From: an uncultured Bacilli bacterium
GTDB taxonomy: Bacteria; Bacillota_I; Bacilli_A; RF39; UBA660
Reading direction: 5' to 3'
DNA length: 32,905 nucleotides
Assembly: GCA_947630415.1 (NCBI GenBank)
Contig: CANRHM010000003.1
Span: forward strand, 1-32,905
Shown here in pieces: positions 1 to 9,041 of the stretch; within the stretch, counting starts at the first letter, position 1, and each line of letters opens with the position of its first letter. The notes below the pieces were generated by a model. That model did not search any database. It had not been told where the DNA came from and saw only the letters and a list, made by a program, of their open reading frames with translations. The translations under genes were made by a program, and so were the position numbers.

Positions 1-188
1 TCTTTCATCTCCTGCATATAGTATGACTTATTTCCTTAAATTTTATACAATGACTTTTTCAAGAATTATTTACAATTTTTTCATAAGCACTTTACAACTA
101 GAACCGAAGTAATCTGTTATTTATTTTCTCTATAACAAAAATTTATATTATCACTTTATCTAGTAAAGATTTTAAATTTATAAATATA

Positions 189-218
189 TTGACAAGCAAA
201 AGATTTTAATATTAATAT
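189..218 (+). promoter_or_regulatory. Putative sigma-A promoter for the glycosyltransferase operon
   Basis: A perfect -35 TTGACA (189-194) is followed after 18 nt by TAATAT (213-218) as the best -10. The ribosome binding site GGAGGA lies just before the ATG at 256. The 188 nt to its left are very AT-rich and show no convincing gene; they may hold the upstream region of a leftward gene outside the window. Confidence 0.55.
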
Positions 219-255
219 TTAATTAGATGATACCAATTACTATGATGGAGGAAAT

Positions 256-1281
256 ATGAATAAGATTAAAATTAATATGCTATCGATGGCCGATCAAGTG
301 GGAGGTCAAGGTGTAGGAAGTGCTTATTTAGAACTTTTAAATTTACTTAAGAAAAAAGGAAAAAAAGATTTTGAAATTGTTGTTAACAAAGGAACGAAAT
401 ACGATATTCTCCATGCCCATACAGTGGAACCTAGAAATCTTTTTAAAATGCTTTTAACCAAAGGAAAAACCGTTTGCTATGTGCATTTTCTACCCAATAC
501 TTTGGATGGTTCTATTCATCTTCCAAAACCCATCTTTGCGATTTTTAAAAAGTATGTACTCTATTTTTATAAAAAAGCAGACTATTTAGTGGTCGTCAAT
601 CCTTCTTTTAAAAAAGAAATGATTTCACTTGGCTTAAAAGAAGAAAAAATATTCTACATCCCCAACTTTGTTTCAACTAAAAACTTTTATCCTAAAAAAC
701 AAGATAAAGAAAAATTAAGAAAGAAACTAAATTTACCAGAAAAAGCCTTTATTATCTTAGGAGCAGGACAAGTGCAAACTAGAAAAGGTGTCCTTGACTT
801 TATCGAAATTGCCAAGAAAAGAAAAGATGATCTCTTCCTCTGGGCAGGAGGCTTCTCTTTTGGTAACATCACCGATGGTTATGAAGAACTAAAAAAAGTC
901 ATGGAAAATCCACCAGAAAATGTACGTTTTCTAGGTATTATTCCACGAAATGAAATGAACGATTTATATAACGCTGTGGATCTTTTACTAGTTCCTTCCT
1001 ATAATGAACTTTTCCCTATGACCATTCTAGAAACGGCTAGTACCAATACGCCTTTTGTTTTAAGAGACTTAGAGTTATATGAAGAAATCTTATTTAACAA
1101 ATATCCAAAAGCTCATGATAATAAGGATTTTATCGAAGCCATAGACACTTTAAAAAAGAATCCTAAAGAATATCAAAAACAAGTGGAGTATACCAAAGAA
1201 ATAGCTTCCTACTATAGTGAAGACGCCATCTATAAAAAATGGAAGAAGTTTTATACGGATGTCGTAAATGATAAAAAATAA
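256..1281 (+). CDS. GT4 family glycosyltransferase, probable glycolipid (diglycosyldiacylglycerol) synthase
   Basis: 341 aa, GT-B fold glycosyltransferase of family GT4. The donor-binding E-x7-E signature is visible in NELFPMTILE in the C-terminal half, and the second Rossmann domain starts near FIILGAGQVQTRKG. The N-terminus (INMLSMADQVGGQGVGSAY) resembles, from memory, the CpoA/alDGS type of enzymes that add a second sugar to monoglucosyldiacylglycerol at the cytoplasmic membrane face. There is no transmembrane helix; a basic, aromatic stretch near residues 95-115 could attach to the membrane. The ATG has GGAGGA 4 nt upstream. A nucleotidyltransferase-like gene follows after 32 nt and is probably cotranscribed. 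The family call is firm; the lipid substrate is an inference. Confidence 0.85.
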   Translation: MNKIKINMLSMADQVGGQGVGSAYLELLNLLKKKGKKDFEIVVNKGTKYDILHAHTVEPRNLFKMLLTKGKTVCYVHFLPNTLDGSIHLPKPIFAIFKKYVLYFYKKADYLVVVNPSFKKEMISLGLKEEKIFYIPNFVSTKNFYPKKQDKEKLRKKLNLPEKAFIILGAGQVQTRKGVLDFIEIAKKRKDDLFLWAGGFSFGNITDGYEELKKVMENPPENVRFLGIIPRNEMNDLYNAVDLLLVPSYNELFPMTILETASTNTPFVLRDLELYEEILFNKYPKAHDNKDFIEAIDTLKKNPKEYQKQVEYTKEIASYYSEDAIYKKWKKFYTDVVNDKK

Positions 1282-1313
1282 ATATTTATCTTTGCTTTAT
1301 AATAGGTGATGAT

Positions 1314-1820
1314 ATGGAAGAAAAAGTAATTCAAAAGTTCAATACCTATTTTCCTATGTTTGCTGATTTTAATTTAGAAGGAACAAGTTACATTGTAGGA
1401 GGATTCCTTACCAGTATTCTCTTGAATGAAGAAATACACGATTTAGATATTGTTATCTTAAATGGTAATAAAGCAAATATAAAAGAAAACTTAGATAAAG
1501 AACATCTCTCCTACCACGAAAATTATTTTCATGGTTATAAAGTACAAATAGATGCTAAAATCATCGACATTTATCCAACCTCTAACTTAAAAGAATGCTA
1601 CCAATACAATATCGAAGGATTATTCTTTGATATTGATAAAAAAGAGTTTGTTGAAACCACTTTTATGGAAGCTTTAACCGAAGGAAAGTTAAAAGAGTTA
1701 AATCCCCATAACCGTGGTAAAAACAGAAACGAAAGAAAAGAAAAACTAGAAAATCGGTTTCAAAAACTATTAACGTTAAAAGAAGAAAATCAATTACCCA
1801 ATATAAAACCCTTTAGATAA
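1314..1820 (+). CDS. Small nucleotidyltransferase-fold protein (pol beta superfamily)
   Basis: 168 aa. The segment YIVGGFLTSILL followed by HDLDIVIL matches the GG...DxD core of DNA polymerase beta-type nucleotidyltransferases, close to the head domain of tRNA CCA-adding and poly(A) polymerases, but the protein is far too short for those enzymes and lacks their RNA-binding part. A third metal-binding acidic residue may be D in IDAKIIDIYP. The tail (from about residue 135) is basic. The ATG follows AGGTGAT closely. It lies 32 nt behind the glycosyltransferase gene and its stop codon sits inside the terminator hairpin. Substrate unknown; it could be a phosphotransferase-like or inactive member. 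Confidence 0.7.
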   Translation: MEEKVIQKFNTYFPMFADFNLEGTSYIVGGFLTSILLNEEIHDLDIVILNGNKANIKENLDKEHLSYHENYFHGYKVQIDAKIIDIYPTSNLKECYQYNIEGLFFDIDKKEFVETTFMEALTEGKLKELNPHNRGKNRNERKEKLENRFQKLLTLKEENQLPNIKPFR

Positions 1821-1840
1821 ACGCTAAAGGGTTCTTTTTT
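1807..1840. terminator. Bidirectional intrinsic terminator between convergent genes
   Basis: Perfect 10-bp stem AACCCTTTAG/CTAAAGGGTT with a 7-nt loop, followed by C and six T on the + strand. On the - strand the same stem is followed by TTTTATAT. It separates the rightward glycosyltransferase unit from the leftward 96-aa gene and includes the stop codons of both or their immediate edges. Confidence 0.9.
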
Positions 1841-2129
1841 AATTGTTTAATAAATCTAAGTTTTGTACATCTTCATTAATTTTATCAATGGTATCTTTAG
1901 AACAAGTTGCAAGGAAATGCATTATCGTATTGGGATTATCGTAGAAAAGATCAACTTTATAAAGAAGGATTTCTTTTAAATTGTGTATTCCTACCGATAA
2001 GAAATGATTAAGTATTTCTTCCACGCGTTCTTGATTAGTCGATAACTCCAAGATATCTCGTTCGGTAAGTTCTTCTTTTAAAGTCTCTAAATCTTCTTCT
2101 GATAAATTATAGTTTAGAAGGTATTTCAT
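1839..2129 (-). CDS. Uncharacterised 96-aa helical protein
   Basis: A 96-aa acidic, Leu-rich, apparently all-helical protein without recognisable motif, signal peptide or membrane helix. The segment ILNHFLSVGIHNLKEILL has the look of a short helical-repeat unit (turn at SVGI). Its ATG overlaps the stop of the 609-aa gene (ATGA, 2126-2129), so translation is likely coupled. It is the last gene of the leftward unit that starts at the promoter near 5750, and ends at the bidirectional terminator. I do not recognise the family; the tight coupling suggests a partner of the 609-aa protein. Confidence 0.75.
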   Translation of the reverse strand: MKYLLNYNLSEEDLETLKEELTERDILELSTNQERVEEILNHFLSVGIHNLKEILLYKVDLFYDNPNTIMHFLATCSKDTIDKINEDVQNLDLLNN

Positions 2130-3955
2130 TTATGGGATCCTCCTTCTGTAGGAGCATAAATAGGTCCTACACATCCTTTTAAAGTCTGATACTCATTTTG
2201 TGTTACATAACTACCTTTGGTAATGCAATACATGAGTTTATCTTCTCCAGGAGCCATCTTATTTAAAGCACTATAGTATCTTAAGACCTTTGGTCTAGAG
2301 ATCGTTAGAGTACCAAACTTATAAACATAATCATTTCCTGGAACACGATAATTTTCTTCTAAATATTGAATTTCAGCATCTTTAAAGATTTCTTCGGAAT
2401 AAGTACCATTTTCATCTTCTTGAATTATACTATCGTACGTTGAAGCAAGTGGAGCCATATCTTCCATCGACATAAACGAAGTAAGGCGAATCGCTTCCAA
2501 ATACTTGTGTCCATAGCCAAAGTGGCGAACAAAGAAGTCCTTGCTAAGATTTCCTTCACGTGAATCTGAGAAAAGTTTTCGATAATAATCTACTTCCGAT
2601 AACTCGCTCTTTAACTGATGAGCAAGTGTTAACGTATCTTCCGTCATAGTGACAATACTAGAGGAATGATAACGAACATACTCCGAATAAAAACGGGGCA
2701 TAGTACTAGGTCCATGAAGTAATCCCGCTTCAATTAATTTATCTAAATGAAGTGCTAAATTATGGGAAGAATAAGCGGTTACCACTGGTGGTTTGATAGG
2801 AGATCCTTCAAAGAAACCATATGATGCAAGTATTTTATAATTTTCAAGCACTTGCTTATGAGGTGTCTTTAACGTATTTAATCCTACTCCACGTTTTAGT
2901 GATACATCATAACCTTGTTCAGTTAAGAACTTCTCATTATCAATCATATCTTGATAACTAGCATCAAATAAGTAACGATAGAATATGATTTTATCTGCAC
3001 CTTTACGCGTTCTTATTACATCACCAGGATTAATCCATACTCTTGGAGAATCAAAGAAAACATCTTCAAAATGACCATCTTTCTTCATTCTTTCAATTTG
3101 CTCTTGTACCGTTTGTCTCGATCCATAAGCAAAAATAGTTAATAAAGAAGCAGGACTAAATCGATTTAAGAGAGGACCTTTACCATCATCAAAAGATTCC
3201 CTCTGTAATAAAGAAAGAACATCTTCTATTTGGTTTGTATCTAAAAGGGGTGTCATCACAGCAGCATAATCATCATATAACTTATCTACTTCCTTAGGAA
3301 GTCCATGGGCATGAAAACAATCGAGCACTTCTTCTCTACTAAGTCCCTTTACATCGCGACCTTTATCGTTATATCTTTTTATTTCAATTAAGAGACTTTT
3401 TTTATCATTAAAAGAAAGTTTTGGATCGTCCATCGCATTTAAGAAAAGTTCAAATTCATCTTGTGTAAAACGATCTGTATTATCTTTATCTTTATATTTT
3501 CCTAGTAATTGTTGATAATTATCTTGTTCCTCTACTAAAGGTCCGTCATCATCAATAACGTCTTTTCTTGCTTCCATTTTATGGGTAATAGTAGTCTCGG
3601 CTTCTTGTAACTGATGCTTAAAAGTAGCAAGGAATTTTTGTTGTTTTGAAGATAAATCCATCTTTAAAGCATTCGATAAAATACCTTCGTAGACAAGACC
3701 AATAATACGTAAATTTTCTTGGCAAGCCTTTAAATCCATCGCATCATTTAGCACATAACGTTCCAACAAGGTAGAAATAGCATTAATATCAAACAAACGC
3801 ACATTGCTTTGATCTTGTTCTAATTTTGAAAGAAATTCTAAACAAGATGCCTTATCTTCTTCTAATTCTTTGGTAATCTGATTTTCTTTTTGAGCTTGCT
3901 TTATTTTTTCATTCAATTCATTTACTTTTGCTTGTAATAAATCTTGTAAATGCAT
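2126..3955 (-). CDS. Uncharacterised 609-aa helical protein of the AAA+/vWA-like cluster
   Basis: 609 aa, cytoplasmic by appearance (no signal peptide or membrane helix). Residues 1-50 form a coiled coil. Residues about 52-85 (with DAMD at 71-74) resemble a segment of the 505-aa neighbour (DAMD at 79-82), hinting at a shared domain. The middle and C-terminal parts are helical with repeated pieces of the form 'L..L...GL' (LASYGF, IEAGLL), possibly a helical-repeat scaffold. GGTAGGA stands before the ATG. The 66-aa gene is 8 nt upstream and the 96-aa gene overlaps its stop. No catalytic signature is evident; I cannot assign a function. Confidence 0.85.
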   Translation of the reverse strand: MHLQDLLQAKVNELNEKIKQAQKENQITKELEEDKASCLEFLSKLEQDQSNVRLFDINAISTLLERYVLNDAMDLKACQENLRIIGLVYEGILSNALKMDLSSKQQKFLATFKHQLQEAETTITHKMEARKDVIDDDGPLVEEQDNYQQLLGKYKDKDNTDRFTQDEFELFLNAMDDPKLSFNDKKSLLIEIKRYNDKGRDVKGLSREEVLDCFHAHGLPKEVDKLYDDYAAVMTPLLDTNQIEDVLSLLQRESFDDGKGPLLNRFSPASLLTIFAYGSRQTVQEQIERMKKDGHFEDVFFDSPRVWINPGDVIRTRKGADKIIFYRYLFDASYQDMIDNEKFLTEQGYDVSLKRGVGLNTLKTPHKQVLENYKILASYGFFEGSPIKPPVVTAYSSHNLALHLDKLIEAGLLHGPSTMPRFYSEYVRYHSSSIVTMTEDTLTLAHQLKSELSEVDYYRKLFSDSREGNLSKDFFVRHFGYGHKYLEAIRLTSFMSMEDMAPLASTYDSIIQEDENGTYSEEIFKDAEIQYLEENYRVPGNDYVYKFGTLTISRPKVLRYYSALNKMAPGEDKLMYCITKGSYVTQNEYQTLKGCVGPIYAPTEGGSHK

Positions 3956-3963
3956 AAATCATC

Positions 3964-4164
3964 CTACCTTTCCATTAAAAGTCGATATGTTCTTAAATAG
4001 AAGGAAAAATCACTATGACGTCTTTGAAAACGACTAATAAATTCATTCAAACTAAGTCCTAAATCAAAAGCAAGATCTTCCATATCGATTTTCTTATCTT
4101 GAATTAAGGTTAAGCAATCGGAACGAATGTCTAAAAAAAGTTGATCTAATTTATCGCGTATCAT
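3964..4164 (-). CDS. Small 66-aa protein with helix-turn-helix-like segment
   Basis: 66 aa. The segment MEDLAFDLGLSLNEFISRF has the spacing of a helix-turn-helix (a small residue, then a GLS turn, then a second helix), as in Cro/XRE folds, followed by a basic and aromatic tail. Its ATG overlaps the TGA of the 505-aa gene by 4 nt (ATGA, 4161-4164), so it is translationally coupled. It could be a DNA-binding regulator of the cluster or a small adaptor in a complex; the sequence does not decide. The ORF is compact but coupling on both sides supports it as real. Confidence 0.7.
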   Translation of the reverse strand: MIRDKLDQLFLDIRSDCLTLIQDKKIDMEDLAFDLGLSLNEFISRFQRRHSDFSFYLRTYRLLMER

Positions 4165-5678
4165 AATTCGATTCCTCCTTTAGGAAGAAGAGCTTTATCC
4201 ATTTCTTCTCTTATAATTGGTGCTTGGCTTAAAGTAGTTGCATCTTTCTCTTTAATTTTGGTAACAAGACTATTAATTTCTCTATCGTATCGTTTTGATA
4301 TATAAATGGCTTGATCAAAGATTTCTCCCGCTGGTGCAAAGGTAAGAATAACAAGGGAATCATTTCCTGCTTTCGTATAACAGCAAGCCATATTAGAAGA
4401 TCTTACCACGTACATATCATAATCAGTTTTTAGTTTCTTTTGTACTTTCGTATGTCTATTAGACATTTCAGGATCTTCTATACCTCTTTCCAAGCGATCC
4501 ATTAATAATTGAATTCGTTTCTTTTCACTAGCATTAAAATGAGTTAAATCGAAACAAGGACTATTCTTATCTAGTAAGAAGAAAATCTTAGATGCGGTAG
4601 GATGCGCCTCTTCCTGTTTACTAGCATTGTATTCATCAACAGAGTCTTTGACTTCATGGAGAAGACCTTCCGTCTCATCTAAATAAAGACTAGCTTCTTC
4701 ATAAACATCTTGATTTTGCGTTTCATTAGCAAAGACCGTTTGAAGTTCCTCTTTATACATTGATAACTCAAGTAATTGTACCATCAAGCGTTCTTCGACA
4801 TAAGAGAAACTAGAAGTATCAATTTCTCCCGTATCATCAGTCATCTTCATCTCTTTTTCACATGCAGCTAAGTTTTTTGCTAATTCTATTTCTTTTTCGC
4901 TTTTTCCTTGGTAAAGATAACTATATTGACTAAGGTAATCATTAATTTCCTTACTTAAAGCAGTATACCTTTCCCGAAGTGGTGCAAATAAATCTTGCTT
5001 TGGTTCTTCAGTAGGTACTACTTCTTCATGAGGGACCTCCACGATAACAGGAGCAGGAACCTCTTGAGATTCCATCACTGTAATAGGTTCTACCTCTACT
5101 TTTTTTGGTTCTACAGCCTGAACCACCGGTTCAACTGTTTTAGTTTTTGATGATTCAGGAGATGTTTTTTTCTTATGATTTGCTTTTACACAACTATCCC
5201 AAGCTTCTTTAGTTAAAACTGCAAGTTGATCTTCCTCTTCTAAACCACTTTGATCCAAAAGCGTTAAAAAATAATCAAAATCGTATTGTTCACGTCTTAG
5301 AACAGCACCAACTTTTTCTAATTCAGCTTCAACTCTATGAACCTGATCTTCTCCCTTACTTTCCAATACTACTCTTTTCTTAAAATAGTCATTTTTGGTA
5401 ATGGAATCAAGAGCCATTTGTACTTGTTCTGCATCCATGGCATCATGTGCTAAAAAGAAATCAATCACCCGAATGGAATTATCCAAATTGGGATCTAGTA
5501 AAAGAAGTCCTTCTCTGGCCTTTAAAACATTTTGGGCAGTTGGTGCATCTTCTAGTACCGTCATTTGTGAAAGTTTTCTTAACCGATCATTTAGTTGTGC
5601 TTTTTCTTGTTCTAGTTTTTTCCCTACACCTTGAACATAGGAATCAAACTTATTAATTGAAGTTACCTCTACTTGCAT
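4161..5678 (-). CDS. Uncharacterised 505-aa coiled-coil protein with acidic Pro/Val/Glu linker
   Basis: 505 aa. Domains in order: coiled coil (about 15-40), a short domain with DAMD at 79-82 resembling the 609-aa neighbour, helical region to 165, a low-complexity linker rich in Pro, Glu, Val and Lys (about 168-230), a helical middle, and a compact C-terminal domain (about 365-505). That last domain has a strand-rich core (DYDMYVVRSS ... DSLVILTFAPAGE) faintly like RelE/ParE-type folds, a guess only. There is no signal peptide. It is the first gene of a unit with its own promoter at 5722-5750, 126 nt after the vWA-like gene. The ATG follows GGGGTGAACGT. Function unknown. Confidence 0.85.
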   Translation of the reverse strand: MQVEVTSINKFDSYVQGVGKKLEQEKAQLNDRLRKLSQMTVLEDAPTAQNVLKAREGLLLLDPNLDNSIRVIDFFLAHDAMDAEQVQMALDSITKNDYFKKRVVLESKGEDQVHRVEAELEKVGAVLRREQYDFDYFLTLLDQSGLEEEDQLAVLTKEAWDSCVKANHKKKTSPESSKTKTVEPVVQAVEPKKVEVEPITVMESQEVPAPVIVEVPHEEVVPTEEPKQDLFAPLRERYTALSKEINDYLSQYSYLYQGKSEKEIELAKNLAACEKEMKMTDDTGEIDTSSFSYVEERLMVQLLELSMYKEELQTVFANETQNQDVYEEASLYLDETEGLLHEVKDSVDEYNASKQEEAHPTASKIFFLLDKNSPCFDLTHFNASEKKRIQLLMDRLERGIEDPEMSNRHTKVQKKLKTDYDMYVVRSSNMACCYTKAGNDSLVILTFAPAGEIFDQAIYISKRYDREINSLVTKIKEKDATTLSQAPIIREEMDKALLPKGGIEL

Positions 5679-5721
5679 ACGTTCACCCCATCTATCTTAT
5701 AGTCTCTATTATTCTAAGGTA

Positions 5722-5750
5722 ATTATAGCAAAAAAAAGAGGCTTCGACAA
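5722..5750 (-). promoter_or_regulatory. Sigma-A promoter for the 505-66-609-96 aa gene unit
   Basis: On the - strand TTGTCG (5745-5750) and a perfect TATAAT (5722-5727) are separated by exactly 17 nt. It lies between the terminator of the upstream vWA-like gene and the ATG at 5678, so the lower half of the cluster can be expressed separately from the AAA+ half. Confidence 0.75.
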
Positions 5751-5774
5751 TCACTTTTATGGATTTTTATTACG

Positions 5775-5806
5775 AAAAAAAGAAGTCCCTTTCACAAGAA
5801 CTTCTT
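5775..5806 (-). terminator. Intrinsic terminator after the vWA-like gene
   Basis: On the - strand AAGAAGT/ACTTCTT (7 bp, stems at 5800-5806 and 5780-5786, 13-nt loop) is followed by a run of T. The stem begins within the stop codon of the 319-aa gene. The short stem may allow read-through into the next unit. Confidence 0.65.
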
Positions 5807-6764
5807 ATTCCTTTATAAGTTGTTTATAATTGTCTTTAAATTGGGCTTCTGCCTTTTTAACATCGATCTTATCTTCTAAGTTTAAGTAACTAATAACACT
5901 TCTAAAGTCACTGGCCAAATCGTGTCCCATAATTCCCATACGATCTGGTTGATCAAAGAAAAGATCATTTTTGTTTAAATGAAGAGCACGTCTTATAAAT
6001 CTTTCTGAGCAAGTACAACCATAATTATCGCCCCAATAGGATCTTTGCACATCCATTGTTTCTAGAACACGGAACAAAATACGGCGACAAAACTCAACGC
6101 GACAAGAAGTCTTGTAAAGAGCTTCTAGATTGAGAGCGGAAGATTGTCTTTTGATGCCCACGGCAATTTGAATGAGTTCATTTCCTTCTTCGGATAACTC
6201 AAACGCATTAATTCCTACTTTGTAACCAGACTTTTCAAGTGCTTTTACCACATTCGTTAAAATAATCGCACGATTAAGCACTTGACTTTTTGAAGTCATG
6301 TGATTATAAGAAAGACTCGTATGAATCTGTACAAACTTAGGTCGTTTCACTCTTCTTCGGTCTTCATAACACAAAGGATCACCTCTAATATAAGAAGGAA
6401 CAATTAAGAATCCTCCTTGAAGGGATTTTACCGTTTCATAGGTATGAAGATTATGAACATTATCTTTCGATAAGTTTTTTTGAAGTGTTAAAAACTCCTG
6501 ATACCCTGGATCAACTGGTCCAATTAAATCTTCAAGTGCTTTTTTATAAGGTTTCCCTGCAAAATCGTAATCATTGGTTTCACTAGCAAGCTTATGAAAC
6601 ACACTTTCATTTATGGAAGGATTACTTTTTAAGTAACGATACAAGGAATCGAGCGAACTAAAGCGTGCTAAATAAAGACGATAACGTTCCCCATTTACTT
6701 CCAACACTTGAGGTGGAAACATACACTCTGGATAGTTAATATAATTCTGTGGATATTCTGCCAT
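5805..6764 (-). CDS. vWA-like protein (DUF7192-like), partner of the AAA+ ATPase
   Basis: 319 aa. The core FVQIHTSLSYNHMTSKSQ followed by a helix and SGYKVGINAFEL resembles a von Willebrand A fold in which the MIDAS DxSxS has drifted to HTSLS. The upstream part (SLDSLYRYLKSN ... FAGKPYKKAL) matches, from memory, DUF7192-type proteins that sit beside CobS-like ATPases in phages. A cysteine cluster (YGCTCSERF) lies near residue 250. It starts 14 nt after the AAA+ gene. vWA proteins are the usual partners of MoxR/CobS ATPases, presenting substrates for remodelling, and that role is inferred here. The degenerate metal site suggests binding without metal. No membrane segment. Confidence 0.65.
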   Translation of the reverse strand: MAEYPQNYINYPECMFPPQVLEVNGERYRLYLARFSSLDSLYRYLKSNPSINESVFHKLASETNDYDFAGKPYKKALEDLIGPVDPGYQEFLTLQKNLSKDNVHNLHTYETVKSLQGGFLIVPSYIRGDPLCYEDRRRVKRPKFVQIHTSLSYNHMTSKSQVLNRAIILTNVVKALEKSGYKVGINAFELSEEGNELIQIAVGIKRQSSALNLEALYKTSCRVEFCRRILFRVLETMDVQRSYWGDNYGCTCSERFIRRALHLNKNDLFFDQPDRMGIMGHDLASDFRSVISYLNLEDKIDVKKAEAQFKDNYKQLIKE

Positions 6765-6778
6765 AAGAATGCACTTCC

Positions 6779-9040
6779 TTATTTTTCTTTTCCTTTTTCA
6801 CAGTAGTAAATAAATCTTTTTGCTAGTTGCTTTTCTGAAACACGGCTTAGTGGTGCAGAACTTTGTTCAAGCGTTATTTGACCGGAAATATCGTAATAAC
6901 TTCTAAACTGTCTTGATAAATAATCAAGGTAATCTGGTCCTTTTGTTTGAATGAATTTTTGGCGAAGCACTTCATCCGCGGTTTTACTATTGTGTTCAAT
7001 GTACCTAGCGATGGCTTCGGCATCTCTTGTAGAAGCAATTCCAGAAACGGAAGATTTACCCTGTCTTCTAGCCCACGAATCACAAGCCTTTCTAAAGTTA
7101 GCAAAAATATGATACCAGTTGGTATGTTCTCCAAAGAGACGTTCTTCCACGCCGTTATCGTATTTAAATTCAATAGGCGTCATACGTTCCAAAACACTTT
7201 CATCGAGCTTTCCACGAGATGAGAATTCTTCACTTTCTCCTTCTCCATTTGTATTACCTGCTGCCATCATTCTAAAGTTAGGACTCATCGGTACAATCAT
7301 ATCTTCACCAAATGTAACATAAACCTTTTTGTTAGGATTTTGAATAACTTCAAGTGAACTTGAATAGATGCCATTCAAAGAAACAATCGAATCCGCATCT
7401 CCATTATCAAGTTCATCGTAACCTAAGAGTTTTCCATACGTAGTTGCCACAAAGGTTGGGGTTGCTCTATATCTTCCTTGTGGATCATTATAACCAATAA
7501 TACTATAATTACCGGTAATCTTTCCATTATCGATATAATCAAGTCCTAAAAGAGAAGCAACTTGACGCATCAAATGTGTTTTTCCACATCCAGAAGGTCC
7601 CCATAAGTAAACCCAATCGCCTTCCATTACACAACGAATGACTTCATCCGTTAACTCATGGAACAATTCTCCTTTTTCAAATCTTTCCTTCTTCAAAGCC
7701 ATTATTTTATCAAAACGTTTATTAAAAGAAATGGATTCATCAAAAGCTGGAAGAATTCCTTTATTCGTACTTTCTACTGGAATGGTTACATTAGGTCCCA
7801 TCGGAACAATTAAACGACTATTTCCAGATACATAGGTTCCTTTTTCTTTAGATGTTACTTTCTCCGGAGCACTAGTTACGACTACAGTTTGTTTTTGTAA
7901 AGACTCAATTTGAGCCATCATTTCTTTGATTTGTTTTTCTTGGTTCACTGATCCCAATAATTTTTGTAGTTTTTCATCGTTACTAAGATAATCTTTTAAG
8001 GTATCTAAGCTACTGTTAGCAGCATCCTGTAGTCTTATAAGTTCCGAAGTCGTAGTCGATTGTAGGGTACTAGCAGCAAGACGAAGATCACGCATTTTAA
8101 CAGATGCTTCTTCTAATAATTTATTAAATACTTGATCGCTACTGGATTTGAAAGATTCTTGAAGAGATAACAAATATTGATCTAATTTCTCAAGCATTTC
8201 TTTTCGGGCTTCACCTACTTTTTGATTCATTGAGCGAACGGCACCATCGGCATAATTACTGATGGTTTTTTTACCCAACTCCACACAGCCATCAATGATC
8301 TTTTTACCTTCCGTTGTAAGGGCGTCAATTCGTTCTTGGAAGGTATCGATGTTTTGATCCATCGCTTCTAATTTTTCAATCAAACCTTGTGCTTTTTCAG
8401 CTTCAGCTGAAATATTGGCTAAGGTCTTTTCTCCAACCGGATAGATACCTACTCGTTTTTTTACTTCGGTCAACCTTTTATCGTGATAGACAGAAACCGA
8501 TCCTAATTCCGTTTCAAGTCCATTCATAAAAGCAATAAGTTCATTTTTTAGCACAGTTGGATTAATACAGTAAGGACTTACTTCACAAGCATAAGACACA
8601 ATCTCTTGGTATTGTGATTTTAATGTCTCATTACTTAAAATAAGCCTTACAATTTGAATATAATCAAGACGATTATTAAACAAGGCATAAAGTTTCTTAT
8701 CAAGAACACCTTCACTAATCTCTCTAAAATCGTAAGCAATAAAGTTATTGATAATCATTTCTTTAATTGCACTATATTCCTTGGTTTCCATTCCTTGTGG
8801 AAGTAAGAAATGAACGGTATCAAGAACGCGATCAAACGTATTTGAAAAATCAGCATCATCCTCATAATTTTCTTGTAATAGTCCCAATACGACACGTTCT
8901 AAAAATTCATACTCAAAAAAGTCGTTATTGCGTTCTTTATTTTTAATACCCTGTACATAAGTAACTAAAGCTCTTTGCACCCCATAAGAGACATCCGATC
9001 TATTAATTGCTCGAATTAAATTTTTATATTGTTCTTCCAT
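6779..9040 (-). CDS. AAA+ ATPase of the MoxR/CobS type with long coiled-coil N-terminus
   Basis: 753 aa. The N-terminal 200 residues are helical, followed by coiled coils (about 210-370) and a C-terminal AAA+ module: Walker A GPSGCGKT (481-488), Walker B LLGYDELD (538-545), sensor-1 region AAGNTN (593-598) and arginine-finger candidates R609/R619. The layout fits AAA_5 (MoxR/CobS) ATPases that remodel or load partners. The usual length is 300-400 aa, so the N-terminal extension is unusual and may oligomerise or bind a target. I chose the ATG at 9040, behind AAGGGTGAT, over the GTG four codons earlier. The stop of the upstream gene is 1 nt away. All catalytic motifs look intact. Confidence 0.85.
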   Translation of the reverse strand: MEEQYKNLIRAINRSDVSYGVQRALVTYVQGIKNKERNNDFFEYEFLERVVLGLLQENYEDDADFSNTFDRVLDTVHFLLPQGMETKEYSAIKEMIINNFIAYDFREISEGVLDKKLYALFNNRLDYIQIVRLILSNETLKSQYQEIVSYACEVSPYCINPTVLKNELIAFMNGLETELGSVSVYHDKRLTEVKKRVGIYPVGEKTLANISAEAEKAQGLIEKLEAMDQNIDTFQERIDALTTEGKKIIDGCVELGKKTISNYADGAVRSMNQKVGEARKEMLEKLDQYLLSLQESFKSSSDQVFNKLLEEASVKMRDLRLAASTLQSTTTSELIRLQDAANSSLDTLKDYLSNDEKLQKLLGSVNQEKQIKEMMAQIESLQKQTVVVTSAPEKVTSKEKGTYVSGNSRLIVPMGPNVTIPVESTNKGILPAFDESISFNKRFDKIMALKKERFEKGELFHELTDEVIRCVMEGDWVYLWGPSGCGKTHLMRQVASLLGLDYIDNGKITGNYSIIGYNDPQGRYRATPTFVATTYGKLLGYDELDNGDADSIVSLNGIYSSSLEVIQNPNKKVYVTFGEDMIVPMSPNFRMMAAGNTNGEGESEEFSSRGKLDESVLERMTPIEFKYDNGVEERLFGEHTNWYHIFANFRKACDSWARRQGKSSVSGIASTRDAEAIARYIEHNSKTADEVLRQKFIQTKGPDYLDYLSRQFRSYYDISGQITLEQSSAPLSRVSEKQLAKRFIYYCEKGKEK

Positions 9041-9041
9041 G

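Noticed and set aside
4161-4600. RelE/ParE toxin domain at the C-terminus of the 505-aa protein
   Set aside because: Only a loose strand pattern supports it and the catalytic residues of RelE are not visible.
6874-7322. Short frames on both strands within the AAA+ gene
   Set aside because: They overlap a region encoding sensor and arginine-finger motifs of the ATPase; no start signals.
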